From Ciborinia camelliae (Eukaryota; Ascomycota; Leotiomycetes; Helotiales; Sclerotiniaceae): DNA of 64,000 bases. Shown piece after piece: positions 1 to 10,710 of the stretch (the first letter of the stretch is position 1; every line of letters begins with the position of its first letter). The notes under the pieces are model-generated. The model made no database searches. It saw only the letters and a program-made list of their open reading frames with translations, and was not told the origin of the DNA. Location: positions 1,713,650 to 1,777,649 of the forward strand of contig JANPYM010000008.1 in the NCBI GenBank assembly GCA_025890175.1. Reading direction: 5' to 3'. A program made the translations under genes and the position numbers.

Positions 1-174
1 TGTTGCAGGGCGATAGCCGGATTTAATGTAGTGATTGTCTTGTTGCCAGGAGGGAAGATCGTCCCAGAGAACGGTAAGAGCATGCTCGACTTTCCTTTCA
101 ATGTTTTTGGCTGCTTCGGAAAGGAGTTCTGTGGTTGATGTACTAGTTGAGGGTCTTCGTTGACGAGTGGACAT
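1..174 (-). CDS. Izh/adiponectin-receptor (haemolysin III) family protein, N-terminal part
   Basis: The reverse strand opens with an ATG at 174 and reads 58 codons without interruption to the window edge, so only the N-terminus is present. After a Ser/Thr-rich start it reads LWDDLPSWQQDNHYIKSGYR (residues 36-55), which is the cytosolic entry motif that precedes TM1 in fungal Izh/PAQR proteins (yeast Izh1-4, relatives of the adiponectin receptor and haemolysin III). Known family members are seven-TM proteins of the plasma or internal membranes, linked to zinc and sterol/sphingolipid homeostasis. The membrane segments and metal-binding His residues lie outside the window, so function is assigned from this motif alone. 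The gene is head-to-head with the gene starting at 496. The family call is fairly firm; which Izh paralogue it is cannot be told. Confidence 0.75.
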   Translation of the reverse strand, partial: MSTRQRRPSTSTSTTELLSEAAKNIERKVEHALTVLWDDLPSWQQDNHYIKSGYRPAT

Positions 175-495
175 ATCGGCGCATGCGACTGGGCTTGTGC
201 TCGCGATATCTTGGAAACGAAATATGGAACCAGTCGAATCACAAGCAATGAAGTAAATAGTAAATTTGAAAAAGAGAGAAAGATATCATTTTGATGGATG
301 AAATATCAGATGATAATAACTAGTGAAGTCATACCAGATTCATCAAAAATAATGTTGGGAGTTCTTTCTTAAAGCAGCAATTGCTGATGAGGGGCATTGA
401 AGCGAAACCGAGACGATGTTCATTTTGCTCCACGCATTTGAATCACAAACATCACACCTAACAAGAATCACTGTCGACATTTGTTCTCCTATTCG
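175..495. promoter_or_regulatory. Intergenic region between divergent genes
   Basis: This 321-bp gap separates the start codons of two divergent genes and must hold both 5' UTRs and promoters. I see no unambiguous TATA box or repeated operator in it. Confidence 0.5.
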
Positions 496-1438
496 ATGTC
501 GGCCAAAGGGGGTCGGAACTCATCATGGAGTCGGCTGAAGCCTGTCAGTCAGGATATATTCGAGGAGATGGGCTTGAGATCCAAAGGAGACAATCAGTAG
601 GTCGCTGAGCCACTCTTATCTTCCTCATTCATTCACTTACTACCCCGCAAGGCTTCTTGACTATAAAACCCAGGAACATTTTTACAGCCAGATAGTCGAA
701 CGGTACTTGCAATTCGCAGCTGATGCTCGCCGAGGAGACGAATTAAACCGAAAACTTGCACGTCTGAATATTTCACAAGAAAATGGGAATCGCAATCCTG
801 CACAGGCAGTGCCAAACCCCGCAGACCTGACTAGAGGTAGAGACGATGCAAATAAACTAGATGGTATAACAATGGGGATGAGGAAACTTCGAGAAGGAAT
901 TGTTGCATCGAAGAGAATAGACGATTTCTCAATCCAAGCATACATATTTTGCATACGCTTGTCAATATTGTTGAAGCACTGGGAATCATACCATGGAGCG
1001 ATGCACCATTTACTCCAAGTGATGCACCCGCGGCATCCTCTATCAAGCACCGAGCTCCAAGAATTTGCTGGATATCAAGTGCTAGACCTGGCTTGTAGAC
1101 AACGAGATCTGGCAAAGGCATACACCACCAAACTTAAATTCGGGCTACGAGACTCAAAAGTCGACGATCTATTAAGGGCTATGGCTCATGACAATTACTT
1201 TTTATTTTGGAGAGTGAAGAGGGGGGTTGATGGGTACAAGGCAAAAATTATGGAATTTGCGGGGGAGGAAATGAAGCTGCATGCTTTGAAGTCAATCGGG
1301 AAGACATATCTCAGTATCGATTTAGCTTTCCTGGAGCAAGTTACCGATACCAGTTGGCCCACTTTGATTGAGACTTATAACGTGGGATGGCAATTGGAGG
1401 GGACGAAGATTGTTATTCGAAAGCCGAAACCTCGTTGA
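496..1438 (+). CDS. CSN8/PSMD8/eIF3k-family (PCI-like) protein, two exons
   Basis: Spliced model 496-596 joined to 652-1438 gives 295 aa. The longest uninterrupted frame begins only at a TTG, but the reading frame extends upstream to an acceptor CAAG at 648-651. Joining it to the exon beginning ATG TCG GCC at 496 (donor GTAGGT at 597) gives the continuous N-terminus ...SKGDNQLLDYKTQEHFYSQI. The intron is 55 nt with a CTGAG branch candidate at 605. The C-terminal two thirds (around YHGAMHHLLQVMHPRHPLSS and HALKSIGKTYLSIDLAFLEQ) is helical and resembles the CSN8/PSMD8/EIF3K domain, known from the COP9 signalosome, proteasome lid and eIF3. Fungal stand-alone proteins of this type have no settled role, so I do not say which complex it joins. 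It is divergent from the Izh-like gene. Confidence 0.75.
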
Positions 1439-3104
1439 AAGGACGGATACCAGTACGATATTATTATCTTTATTCAATTTTTATACCATTCGAGGTCATA
1501 TTTCTATAGGTATGTTAATCTGCCACAAGCATAGGCGATGGTTAATCTCTAATTGCTTAGATCACGGAGTTGATTTTGGTCACATCATGACTATTGATGA
1601 AATTACATCATCAGCATGAACCGCACATTTAAGCATCCTCATGCAGTATATGTGTTGATCATTGTGTTGGGTGTGTATGCTGCCATCGCCCTCCCGGATC
1701 ATACTCTTCAACGGCTACAGTGGATTCTGGCCGTTATTGTCTTCACATCACATCAGAAACTTACTATGGACGATATCAGTACCGATGCGTTCTTAGTCTA
1801 GCTATCGATCACAGACTATGGATTATGATACTAATATGATGTTGATGTGAAATACTTCGCATTCCTACATTATGAGGGGGTATAAGCGAAGTCTCTCGGT
1901 GGGAATGTTCCTAAGGAAGAAGCATCGTGGACCGTCATACGAAGCCGTTGGACTTGATAGATATTTGAGAAATACAACATCACTATTACAAGACGAAAGG
2001 TTCAGCATCCATTCTGCAAATCATAGTGCTTTAAATCATGAAACTAGCCCATTTTTGGACGACAATAATACGGAATCATCTCATTGGAACTGGATGCTGG
2101 TTGTATCCTGCTTGTCTAGTTGTCTAGCTCTAGCTGTCTGCAGCAAATCTACCTAGCAGCCAATCCTCACGAGCCTAAAGGACCCTCGTCTTCTAGATTG
2201 CTAGGTAAGCAATTTAATCGATCTTCAGGTTGTGAAAAGAGCTTGCATCTCTTAATATGGTTAATCTCTGCGAGGCACTATGTTGTACATATCTCATGTT
2301 GTATCAGGGTATTTCAATAGCCACATCATCTGAGCCTCACCTGGCCAAAGCTCAGACATTTTGTAAATTAGCCACGCTTGCCCAATGCTTCTATAAGCCG
2401 ACTATCCGGAATTTATCCATCCGTGCCGAACAATTAATTGATATGCCGTCAATGAAATGAAATGCGCATCCCTCGGAAAGCGCGGTTGCGATGAAGGGGC
2501 AGGTTCATCCAAAGAAGTCGTGATCAACATTCAACATTTTGAAAGATAGGAACATGCCGATTGCCGGAGTTTCCAAATTATCCAGCACGTGCCATTATTC
2601 ACACAGATTACTCCGTAATTATAGCGCGCCTCACTTCGAACTAATAAATCACACAAACACAAAATACAAATACAAACACAAATACAAATACAAATACAAA
2701 CCTAAACCTTTCAAGCCACCTAATCAGGATGAACCAGTGGCATCCCTCTCGGCTTATAAGCTCATTAAAAAATATGCTTTTTTGCGTACAGTATTCACAT
2801 TTGATTGGTGTTGAATCCGAGATACTATACCTATTAGACGACTATATTATCCATACGACTATACGACCTATACGAGATGCTTTACCAAGCCACCTTTTCA
2901 TGAACCCGAAAGAAGGGATCATGCGCCTCCATGTGCCATGCACAAAACAAGAAAGTGTTAGCGAAAAGGTCTAGACTCATCTAAATCATGAAATTTGTAT
3001 CACTAAAAATCGATCCAAGAAATCAGGCCATGTTGGAAGATCACTCGAACCACGCTTTAACGAAAACACCCCAGTTGGGACACATTTTAAGCCAGGCGAG
3101 CGAG
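1439..3104. other. Gene-free intergenic stretch
   Basis: About 1.7 kb with only short, unsupported reading frames (such as those at 1616-1801 and 1872-2156, the first with a hydrophobic stretch but no partner exons or recognisable similarity). A short ACAAAT-type microsatellite lies at about 2662-2700. Otherwise I see nothing. Confidence 0.5.
2662..2700. repeat. ACAAAT microsatellite
   Basis: Imperfect hexanucleotide run (AAATAC/AAACAC units), about 39 bp, in intergenic DNA. Confidence 0.7.
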
Positions 3105-4575
3105 CAAAAAGCCAATGTTGCATATCGCAAGAAGTGATCAGCTATTACTTATTTCCCGTTTGAGAAGAAAGAGTCTGGGGTTGGGATATTGGTTGGCTAT
3201 TGGTTCAATTTGGTTGGATATCTGTTGAAGATCAGCAAAGAAGAGATTGAGATTGTTAGGTCTAGAGGAGGCACAATTTGGGGATTGTTGCACATCTTAA
3301 AGAAAGATCAACAAAGAACAATCCGTTTCCGGTAGCATATTAAGAGCCTCTTGATAGTCTAGAGCGAAAAAAACCCAAATGTTGCATATCTCAGAAATAC
3401 GATCGTCGACCGGAAATTCCCCTTTTGGGATCTTCCCATCTTCAAAGTCTTGACGGCCGGGACTAGATTACAGACTCAAAAGTCCGGGTTTTGTTGTACA
3501 CCTCAAAGTTGATCGTCATTTTAATCTCCCAAATGAAAGTCTTACGACGGAGGAAAAATGTACTTCAAGGCTTTTGTTGCAAGTCTGAAAAATCTTGATC
3601 TTCTTTGAAAATCGCCCAATTTGGACGACTTCCGAAATTCATTTCCACTCCCCCAAATGAAGATCTCACTCCACCATTTGGTTGCAAGCCTTACGACTTG
3701 ATCATCTTGATTATTCTCCCAATTCAGACTAATTCCGAAGAAAATATACACTGCACAACATTTTGTTGCACGTCTGAAATCTAGGATCGTCTTTGACAAT
3801 CTCTCAATCTAGATTCAGTCCGAGATTTCATCGCCTAGATCACTTGGGAAACATTTTTGTTGCAACGCTCAAAATTGATGATCTTCTTCAGTCAATCCCC
3901 AACTGGATTTCATTCCGACGCTTTCATAATAATCGAACATAAATTAATATTGAGCTTTCTTAAATTGTTTCACATCCGAAAATTGAATTGGTGTTCGTCT
4001 CCCGAATCTCCTATTCAGCCAAACTTCATGCTTAGGTTCAGCTTGACCTTCTCCAAACATTTCCCTTTTTGCTCCTGCTCGCCTAAAAAGTTTCAGAACT
4101 GACAAATTGATCAACATCTTATACCAATCCTTCGATTTTCCCAAAATTTGTTGCACATCTAATCGCTTGATCTTCCCCAGGCATTTCCCTTTTCATCGCT
4201 GCTCGCCTATAGCTATCAAATTATTTGATTTCTTTTCCGTTCTTCGAAAATTTTGTTGCATATCTGATCGCTTGATCTTCTGCCTTCAATCCAATTTTGG
4301 GCTCTCTCGCCTATCAATCATTTTTTGTTGCTGATCTTAATGAATCGATCGGCTGCGGAGATTGTCCAGTTTGGTCACGGGCCATCCATTTTGTAATCCT
4401 GAGGGGGTCTAGATTCAACCACCCAAGAGATTACCTACCAAAGGTCTTTTGTTGCGTCTCTTAAAATTGATCATTTCCTATTCAAGTTCGATGCGAGATT
4501 GAAGGATGAAATCGAGAGTTTCTTGGGCTGTCTTGTTGCATGTCGGAAAATTGATCATTGCTCTTTTTGGGAATG
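3105..4575. repeat. Degenerate interspersed repeat array with TTTTGTTGCA core
   Basis: A core close to TTTTGTTGCANNTCT, followed after a few bases by AAATTGATCATCTTC, recurs in the same orientation about 13-15 times. Core starts are near 3116, 3285, 3379, 3490, 3572, 3678, 3761, 3854, 4147, 4251, 4323, 4446 and 4531, with weaker copies near 3962 and 4090. Spacing is about 70-125 bp (once ~168). Spacer parts also share fragments such as CCCAATTTGG and ATTCCGA, so this is a decayed tandem repeat with a period of roughly 100 bp. No protein frame runs through it. It is not a CRISPR: the repeats are diverged and the host is a eukaryote. Confidence 0.75.
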
Positions 4576-7109
4576 GTAAATTCTTCGGCCTTGCTGTGGC
4601 TGATTCTCCCCAAGCCCGATCGTGCATACATAGACAGTGCTCTGCGCACCAAAATCTCACTTCCATGTGTTTATCCCCTTCCTCTACTGCATGGCTGGTT
4701 GATACTCATGATAAATTTATCTCTTGGATGCATTTTCATGGTAAAAACATAACGAAGTACAACGACATCTACAACCGAAAGCATATCGCTCTCTCTCATT
4801 GACCCTGCCTAGCCTCGGATTAATTTCTCGCATTCAAGGAATACTCATGGGATTTATTTCAAAAGACAGGATTAGATGAGGGGCTTGAGTAAGTCCTCGC
4901 GCGAAAAATTGTTTGGTTACCATAATATCTTATCTGTACATGAGTAGTCCGTAGCTGGTCCATACCTATCACTGCCTGTTTGTACCATGTTTCCAAATAG
5001 CGCTGCCATTTGATTAGTCTTGACAAAATGTGAGTATGAATGCACACGAGACACCAAGGGATTCAAGTCTTGATAATTGTTTCAACCAAATGTGCTTCTA
5101 TCGGGGGTGGCCGTAGAGTATCATGGTACTCTTCGATGTCAAGTGCATATTTTCTCTATACACTGTACAGATGATGCAATGATATATATTCCGTCGATCA
5201 CATGTGGAATAAGTGATGACGAAGGTGTGAGAGCATACCTGTTGTTCTTATTGCATTCGAGATTCATTTGGAATAACAAGGAATTCTTCTGAATTTGCAA
5301 TGAAGGGGTATATCGAAAAGTCAGCCTTATACGGGACTATCCACAGTGGGTATTGAAGAGTTGAGAGGTCCATTTTTTTAGACTCAGACATACAATATCT
5401 GTTCTTCAACAACCACGCACAATTTTAGATTATATATAATCCATCCTGTCCACGAATCCATGGAATGGAACTATATGATCAAGCTGATGTATCGTCCAGA
5501 TTTCCCAATCATTCTTGCCTACCTAATTGGCAATCCTGTATAGTTATACGATAAGGACAAGACGATTGTATCTTGATATCTAAAGATGAGGTGAAAAATG
5601 ATTCGATAAGTTCCAAATCCAAATGGTCGAAGAATTTATGGGTAATAATCCGATCCAAACCAAAGTTATTAGACGACTACATTTCATTTTCTGAAGAGAC
5701 ATCGAAACAGAATGGTTACTACTCTCATGCCGTGGTGCATTATTCCAGTCCTAGATGCCTTACTAAAACCAATTCCCAGATGACAATTCACTAATACAAT
5801 GAATGACATTCTGTTGGAGGATGATGAGATACGAAGCAGAAAAGTTAAATACTGGTAATGCCGCAAGTTCGGAATCTATCATGGCTCCATCCAGAGGCTT
5901 AGAGTCAAGAGATCTCTTTTGTCTCTTAATTAAATCGTGATTCCATCTTTTACCGGGAAATAGCAGAATAAATACTAATGCAAGATTGATTCCCCATACT
6001 ACATTCCGATTGGGTAATATCTCTCCGAGACGTGCATGCGAGCGCGATAAATGAAGAGTAATGAAGGGTCTGGATTACTCGAAAAAGGGGATCATGTAGT
6101 CACCTCGTGAACTTTCTCGGGAATCCTCATGATATAATATATGTCGTACATCGTATTTTACTGCCAGGTTTGTTCAATGGTGGTTGGTTGATTGAAATAC
6201 GTTGGCTGGCTTTCTCGTTAAAAGAGCTGCGAGTTTTTTCAATGGCGGCACATAGGGTTGGTACGAAATTAAATGAGTTGTGGAGGGGGGCGAATGGGGT
6301 AGAGTGTTGGATGAGAGAAGAGAGGTTGGAGGGTAGGGGAGTAAGAGCTTGATAAAATGTCGAATTATAACTCTGTTACAAATGAATAGCTCTGCTGTAT
6401 ATCGGAACTAATAGTTTGAAGGCGAATATAGATCTCGGCATAGAATATTCATCCTGTTTGGTTTGATTGAGGTTGCATATTCGTTGATGATAGAAAGATG
6501 TTTATATACGGTTACACAAGGGGAATCCGAGATCGAGAACCGGAAGAAATTGGTAGGGCTTGGGGTACTATTGAAGGAAAGATGAGCGTTGATCCTTATT
6601 GCGAATGTAGGAGTGAAGGGGCGGTGGCGGCATGTACGTGAAGTTTATTATCATTTTGGTGGCCCGGAGGTGAGATCATTAGAAGAGAGCTGATATTGAT
6701 GGGTGACTTTTGGATTCAAATATATGGGAGGATGGTGTGTGGATATATAGGTATGAAAGGGAGAGAGCTTGGACGGGATTTCAGATATGAGTGTCAATGT
6801 TGAGGAGGAAAATGGGGAGTTATTTTTCATCCAGAAAGATGCTGAGCCTAATATAGCAATCACAACTCTTATACCATTAGATATATTGAGTCTGGGCTTC
6901 GAGTATCCGTCTTAAAAACGGTAGTGATATCAAAAGGGTATTCCATTGATCAATCGTACATTCCATTCAATCAAAAATCAACGTCATTAAAAAAAGCAAC
7001 TAGTATATTTTCGTATTATTCCGAACCGCGCGTCCCATTGATCAATAGGGCGGTCGAATAACTAATATCTCGGATTGACTAATGAGGCTCAACAGACCGT
7101 TCAAGAGAC
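4576..7109. other. Gene-free intergenic stretch
   Basis: About 2.5 kb of AT-rich sequence with only short unsupported frames on both strands. It includes the 3' flank of the minus-strand gene that ends at 7110. I see no RNA gene, terminal repeat or other structure. Confidence 0.5.
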
Positions 7110-8383
7110 TCATTGAGATAGCCTCATAAAAGATGCTATAAGCAAAGCAATCAAAACCACGAATAGGATTGGTAGAACTTGAGGTGCATGGAGGAAGATC
7201 ATAACTAAATATGTGTCAGTTTGCATGATAATTGCTGTACATGTATGTGATGTGTAACTCACCATAACGTCTCATAGAATTACCCCGCGAGTTCCTCGAC
7301 ATCATACGAGGTTGGAAACCTGAGAACGGATTTATATCACCATTTTCATGTCGAAGATTGAATTCGCGTTCATGCTTTAAGCTCTCTTCTGTATTTCATA
7401 TCGTGTCAGTCAATGTGGGTCAGTATCGGGGTTCAACTAGCGTGCTCACCAAGCTTTTGCTTCTCATTGGTTTCCTCCATCTCCTTAAGTTCTTCTTTGG
7501 AAAATTTCAACGAATTGTCAATTGTGTTGAATCTCCAATTCACAGCACACTCAATCTCGTCCAGCATTTTCTGAGTGAAATTCTTATCCTTGAGATTATG
7601 CAGAAAGTTTTCCTTCAACTCTGCAAGCACTTCTTCCACTTTATCAGCCGAGCAACTTATTTCACATAGACGCTTGATGCTTTCCTCGTTCGAGATCTCA
7701 TGCTTTAATATACGAGTTTTGAACCGTCTCAGGGAACTTCGCCATTGGATCTCGATTTTCCCTGCTGTTAATAAGTATTTAAATGGAGCCATCGCTCTCC
7801 ACTTCACAATTGCATCGGAATCCTTGCATACGGCTTCATCGAGCTCGTGGAGCGCTTGAGTCAGATTCCATAAAGATATAGAAGGAACAGGATACGTGAC
7901 GAAGAATTTGCTGAAGTCAAGTTCCGACAACCATTGACTGAATCTTGGACTATGTGGCGCCGGAATATATGACGTGCGGTCTCTGCATTTCTGCCATGAT
8001 GCAATGCGTTCTTGCCATTCAGGTTGGTATATATCAGGAGCGTTTGGACTTGGATGCGAGTCGAACCATCTAGATACGGCCTTTTGTGTGTCTCTTTGGA
8101 GTTTCGTTGGAGTTTCGTTGGAGTTCTCTACCACGGTCGCTAAACTGAGAGGCATCTCGGATTGTGGGTCTGTGTCTTTTTTTAATTGATCGATTGCAGA
8201 TAGTCCAAAATCTTCTTGAGAACTCTCTTCCACGGGAGATTTGCGTTTATAAATTGCTTGCATTGCCACGATTTGTCTCGTTATTGCCTCCCATCGGTGT
8301 TTGACTTGTTTTGAATGTCGTCGAAAAGAGTCTCGTTTTGGGGGCAAAGGAGGATTCAGCTTGCGCCATGTTTCTGAAATCAT
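7110..8383 (-). CDS. Unrecognised protein with C-terminal membrane anchor, three exons
   Basis: Spliced model 8383-7450, 7388-7263, 7204-7110 gives 384 aa. Intron 1 (7389-7449) has donor GTGAGC and acceptor ACAG; intron 2 (7205-7262) has GTGAGT and TTAG; phases agree (1, 1) and the total is whole codons. An upstream in-frame TAA sits six bases before the ATG, which fixes the start. The N-terminal ~35 residues (ISETWRKLNPPLPPKRDSFR then HSKQVKHRWEAI) have a Myb/SANT-like spacing of Trp residues and basic side chains, but this is only a resemblance. The middle is helical and Trp-rich. The last exon encodes one hydrophobic helix (LPILFVVLIALLIASF) only a few residues from the end, so the protein may be tail-anchored. 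Without intron splicing this anchor would be missed. I do not recognise the family. Confidence 0.75.
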
Positions 8384-8966
8384 TTTGCCTTACGGAGTCG
8401 CGGATAAGAGGCCAAAGGAATGGCACCACCAAAATGAGCGAATTTTGGTGGAGGCTATGGTAATCATTGTTGCACATCACACAGCATTTACGAATACCGC
8501 AGTCTCAAACAAGTTACGGCTGTTCATATTTCCCAACTGTGTCGATTAGTGTCGGCCCCTGATTTGATCCAGTAAGATTGGGCCTCAAGCGGGGTAATCA
8601 TGAGGCTGGGCAGTCAAGCTGCATGATTTTGCATAATGGGCGACGTCAAGTTGTACGATTACCCATCCTGAGGCAAACATACCTCTAATCGGTCTACAGC
8701 ATGAGTTGGATAACATCGGGGCTTATCTTGATAGTTCCTTGGTCAAAACCAACGGTTAATCTGTAGGTATCCACAAGCCGGAATACCAGGCATTGATAGC
8801 AATTTATATTATGCCTTGGATGGGCAGAACGATGTTGTGTAAATGATTGCCATGTTTCAATATAATATTCATCATAAGAAACATACCCCACAGACATGGG
8901 TAGGCAGAGAGATAAATGAGAATCCGTTGAACGCCCGTTACATTATTCCGGAACTTATATGAAGCT
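8384..8966. promoter_or_regulatory. Intergenic region between divergent genes
   Basis: 583 bp separating the start codons of two unrecognised genes transcribed away from each other. No clear motif was recognised. Confidence 0.4.
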
Positions 8967-10215
8967 ATGCCCAGTAAGTTTCCACGAGATCCGCCACAAT
9001 CTGGCTGAGAGCATTAAGCTGATATTCCCCAATTTTGATTGACATATTTTGATAGCATTCAATCCAAACATGCCTTTATTAGATCTTTCGACATGGGCCC
9101 CCTTCAGGATCGATGCTCTTGGTTTAGTGACTCTTATCGGCGCCAAAGAGGTCAGCAAATCTATCGGTAGACTTGTGACGAGTCGGTTTACCAAATTTCT
9201 GCCTGTTCTTGGAGCATATCTTATTGCCGGCAACCAGTTTACGACAATGTCTTCAGGGTACACGATATATAACGTTTCCGATTCTATCACTACCACTTGC
9301 GTTAGTGGATGGCTTACGAGATGGCTTAATGCTCAAGACTTAAACACGATGAGCCTATCTGTGTTTGAATGGACTTACCTGCAAAGCAAGAGAAATAGAC
9401 CGTGGCGAAATGTTTTAGCAGGCATAATTGGTCTGTTCACGATGGGTGGACTACTTGTCATTGCCATTCTATCAAGGGACGGATTTGGGATCGCTAATGC
9501 CACTGCAATGGCCATCTCAGTGCTTGTGCGCTGGTATATGGTTCGGGAAAATATGGAAGGACTAGATCAAGCTGTCCTCAAAGCTTGCAAGGGACCGTCA
9601 GCGGATTATTTCGATGAAAGAGTCAAGCTCTTTATCACTTTGGCCAACGGAAAATTAGTCACTTTCTATGCACCGAGGGGTCTAGTGGTTGCTGGCTTCA
9701 CAAGAGGACCCACAACTCCCCAGAATCGAGCATACAAACTTATGAGAGGGGTTGGCTGGCTAACCTTCGGTGTACATATAATAGCATTGGGACAGTCATA
9801 TCTAACCAGCCAGATATATACAGTTGTTCTTCTCGTTCTTAGTACTTGGGCAACAATCCATGGTTTTGGATGCAACGAGGAGGAAGTCGCAAATCATCTA
9901 AGAGCAACAGCAACGAAGATCGATACATCTCCACCGCCGCCAGACAGACGATTATATGCATATGTGGCATTGGAGCCCACAGATATTGAAGAAGAGTCTT
10001 TGGCAGAATGGGGATTGTTGCCCCGTAAAGCAAATACCAAGTAAGTCAGCTTCCCTAAGTTTCTTGTGGGTTTGAAAGTGGTAGGTGGGGGGGAAAGGTT
10101 GAACCATGCTAATACTCAAAAAACTAGATGGTGGTCAGAGTATTATGAAGCTAAAACTAAGTGGAGTGAGGAACGGAAGAAGATTTATGCTATCTCTTGC
10201 CAATCTCAAGTTTGA
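8967..10215 (+). CDS. Unrecognised multi-pass membrane protein, three exons
   Basis: Spliced model 8967-8973, 9056-10040, 10128-10215 gives 359 aa. The 7-nt first exon (ATG CCC A) is joined through donor GTAAGT at 8974 to acceptor GATAG ending at 9055, giving the N-terminus MPTFNPNMPLLDLS; an internal ATG at 9070 is the fallback start. The last intron (10041-10127) has donor GTAAGT, a TGCTAATAC branch point and acceptor CTAG, and adds a charged tail (WWSEYYEAKTKWSEERKK). Hydrophobic segments fall at about 122-142, 145-164, 233-250 and 254-272, so at least four membrane spans, with a cytosolic-looking loop between pairs. No enzyme motif is visible. Single-copy fungal membrane proteins of this look are mostly unnamed. 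The open frame and splice signals are convincing; the tiny exon 1 is less so. Confidence 0.7.
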
Positions 10216-10710
10216 TCATTGTGAATGTGCGATGAGAAATGATTTATGATTTATGTCGCTCTGAAATGAAACTTGGATTCCTGATTTTTTTGGAAGACTT
10301 TCACTTTCATTTTTCCAACGCCCTTAGGGCAGCGAACATGAGGCGAGATTTTAGAAACCCTAGATACTGCTTAGTATACAATGCCGTTTTATAATCCTGT
10401 CACTACAAATAGCATCATAAGAAGTGCAGTAGAATATTCTACTCCCTATTGATATACCATAAGAAGGAGAAATGGTATCAAAGCCTTGTTAATCGCAGCT
10501 GACAATCATAATGCTTGCATTGCATACAGTATTGTAACAATGGTGCCCGGCGCTGTAATGCAGCATCCGGCAATTTTGGGGGCGAAGATGGAGTTGGGTT
10601 ACACCACAGAGCCTCGACAATCAAATTCTCAATTTGAAAATCTTACAATTAGAATTGGTTTCCAAATTTTATTCTACGAATAAACTTGCGACAATGTAAG
10701 AATAGCCAAC
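10216..10710. other. Intergenic region
   Basis: About 0.5 kb between two plus-strand genes; contains the 3' UTR of one and promoter of the next. Nothing else recognised. Confidence 0.4.

Noticed and set aside
1616..2156. Two short plus-strand frames, one with a hydrophobic stretch
   Set aside because: No family resemblance, no partner exons and no start context; chance frames in intergenic DNA are expected at this length.
3105..4575. CRISPR array
   Set aside because: Repeats are degenerate, spacing varies from ~70 to ~168 bp, no cas genes, and the genome is eukaryotic.
8381..8400. A 20-bp GTAAGG...TTTCAG intron at the start of the minus-strand gene
   Set aside because: Far too short for a fungal intron; the following ATG gives a sound start.
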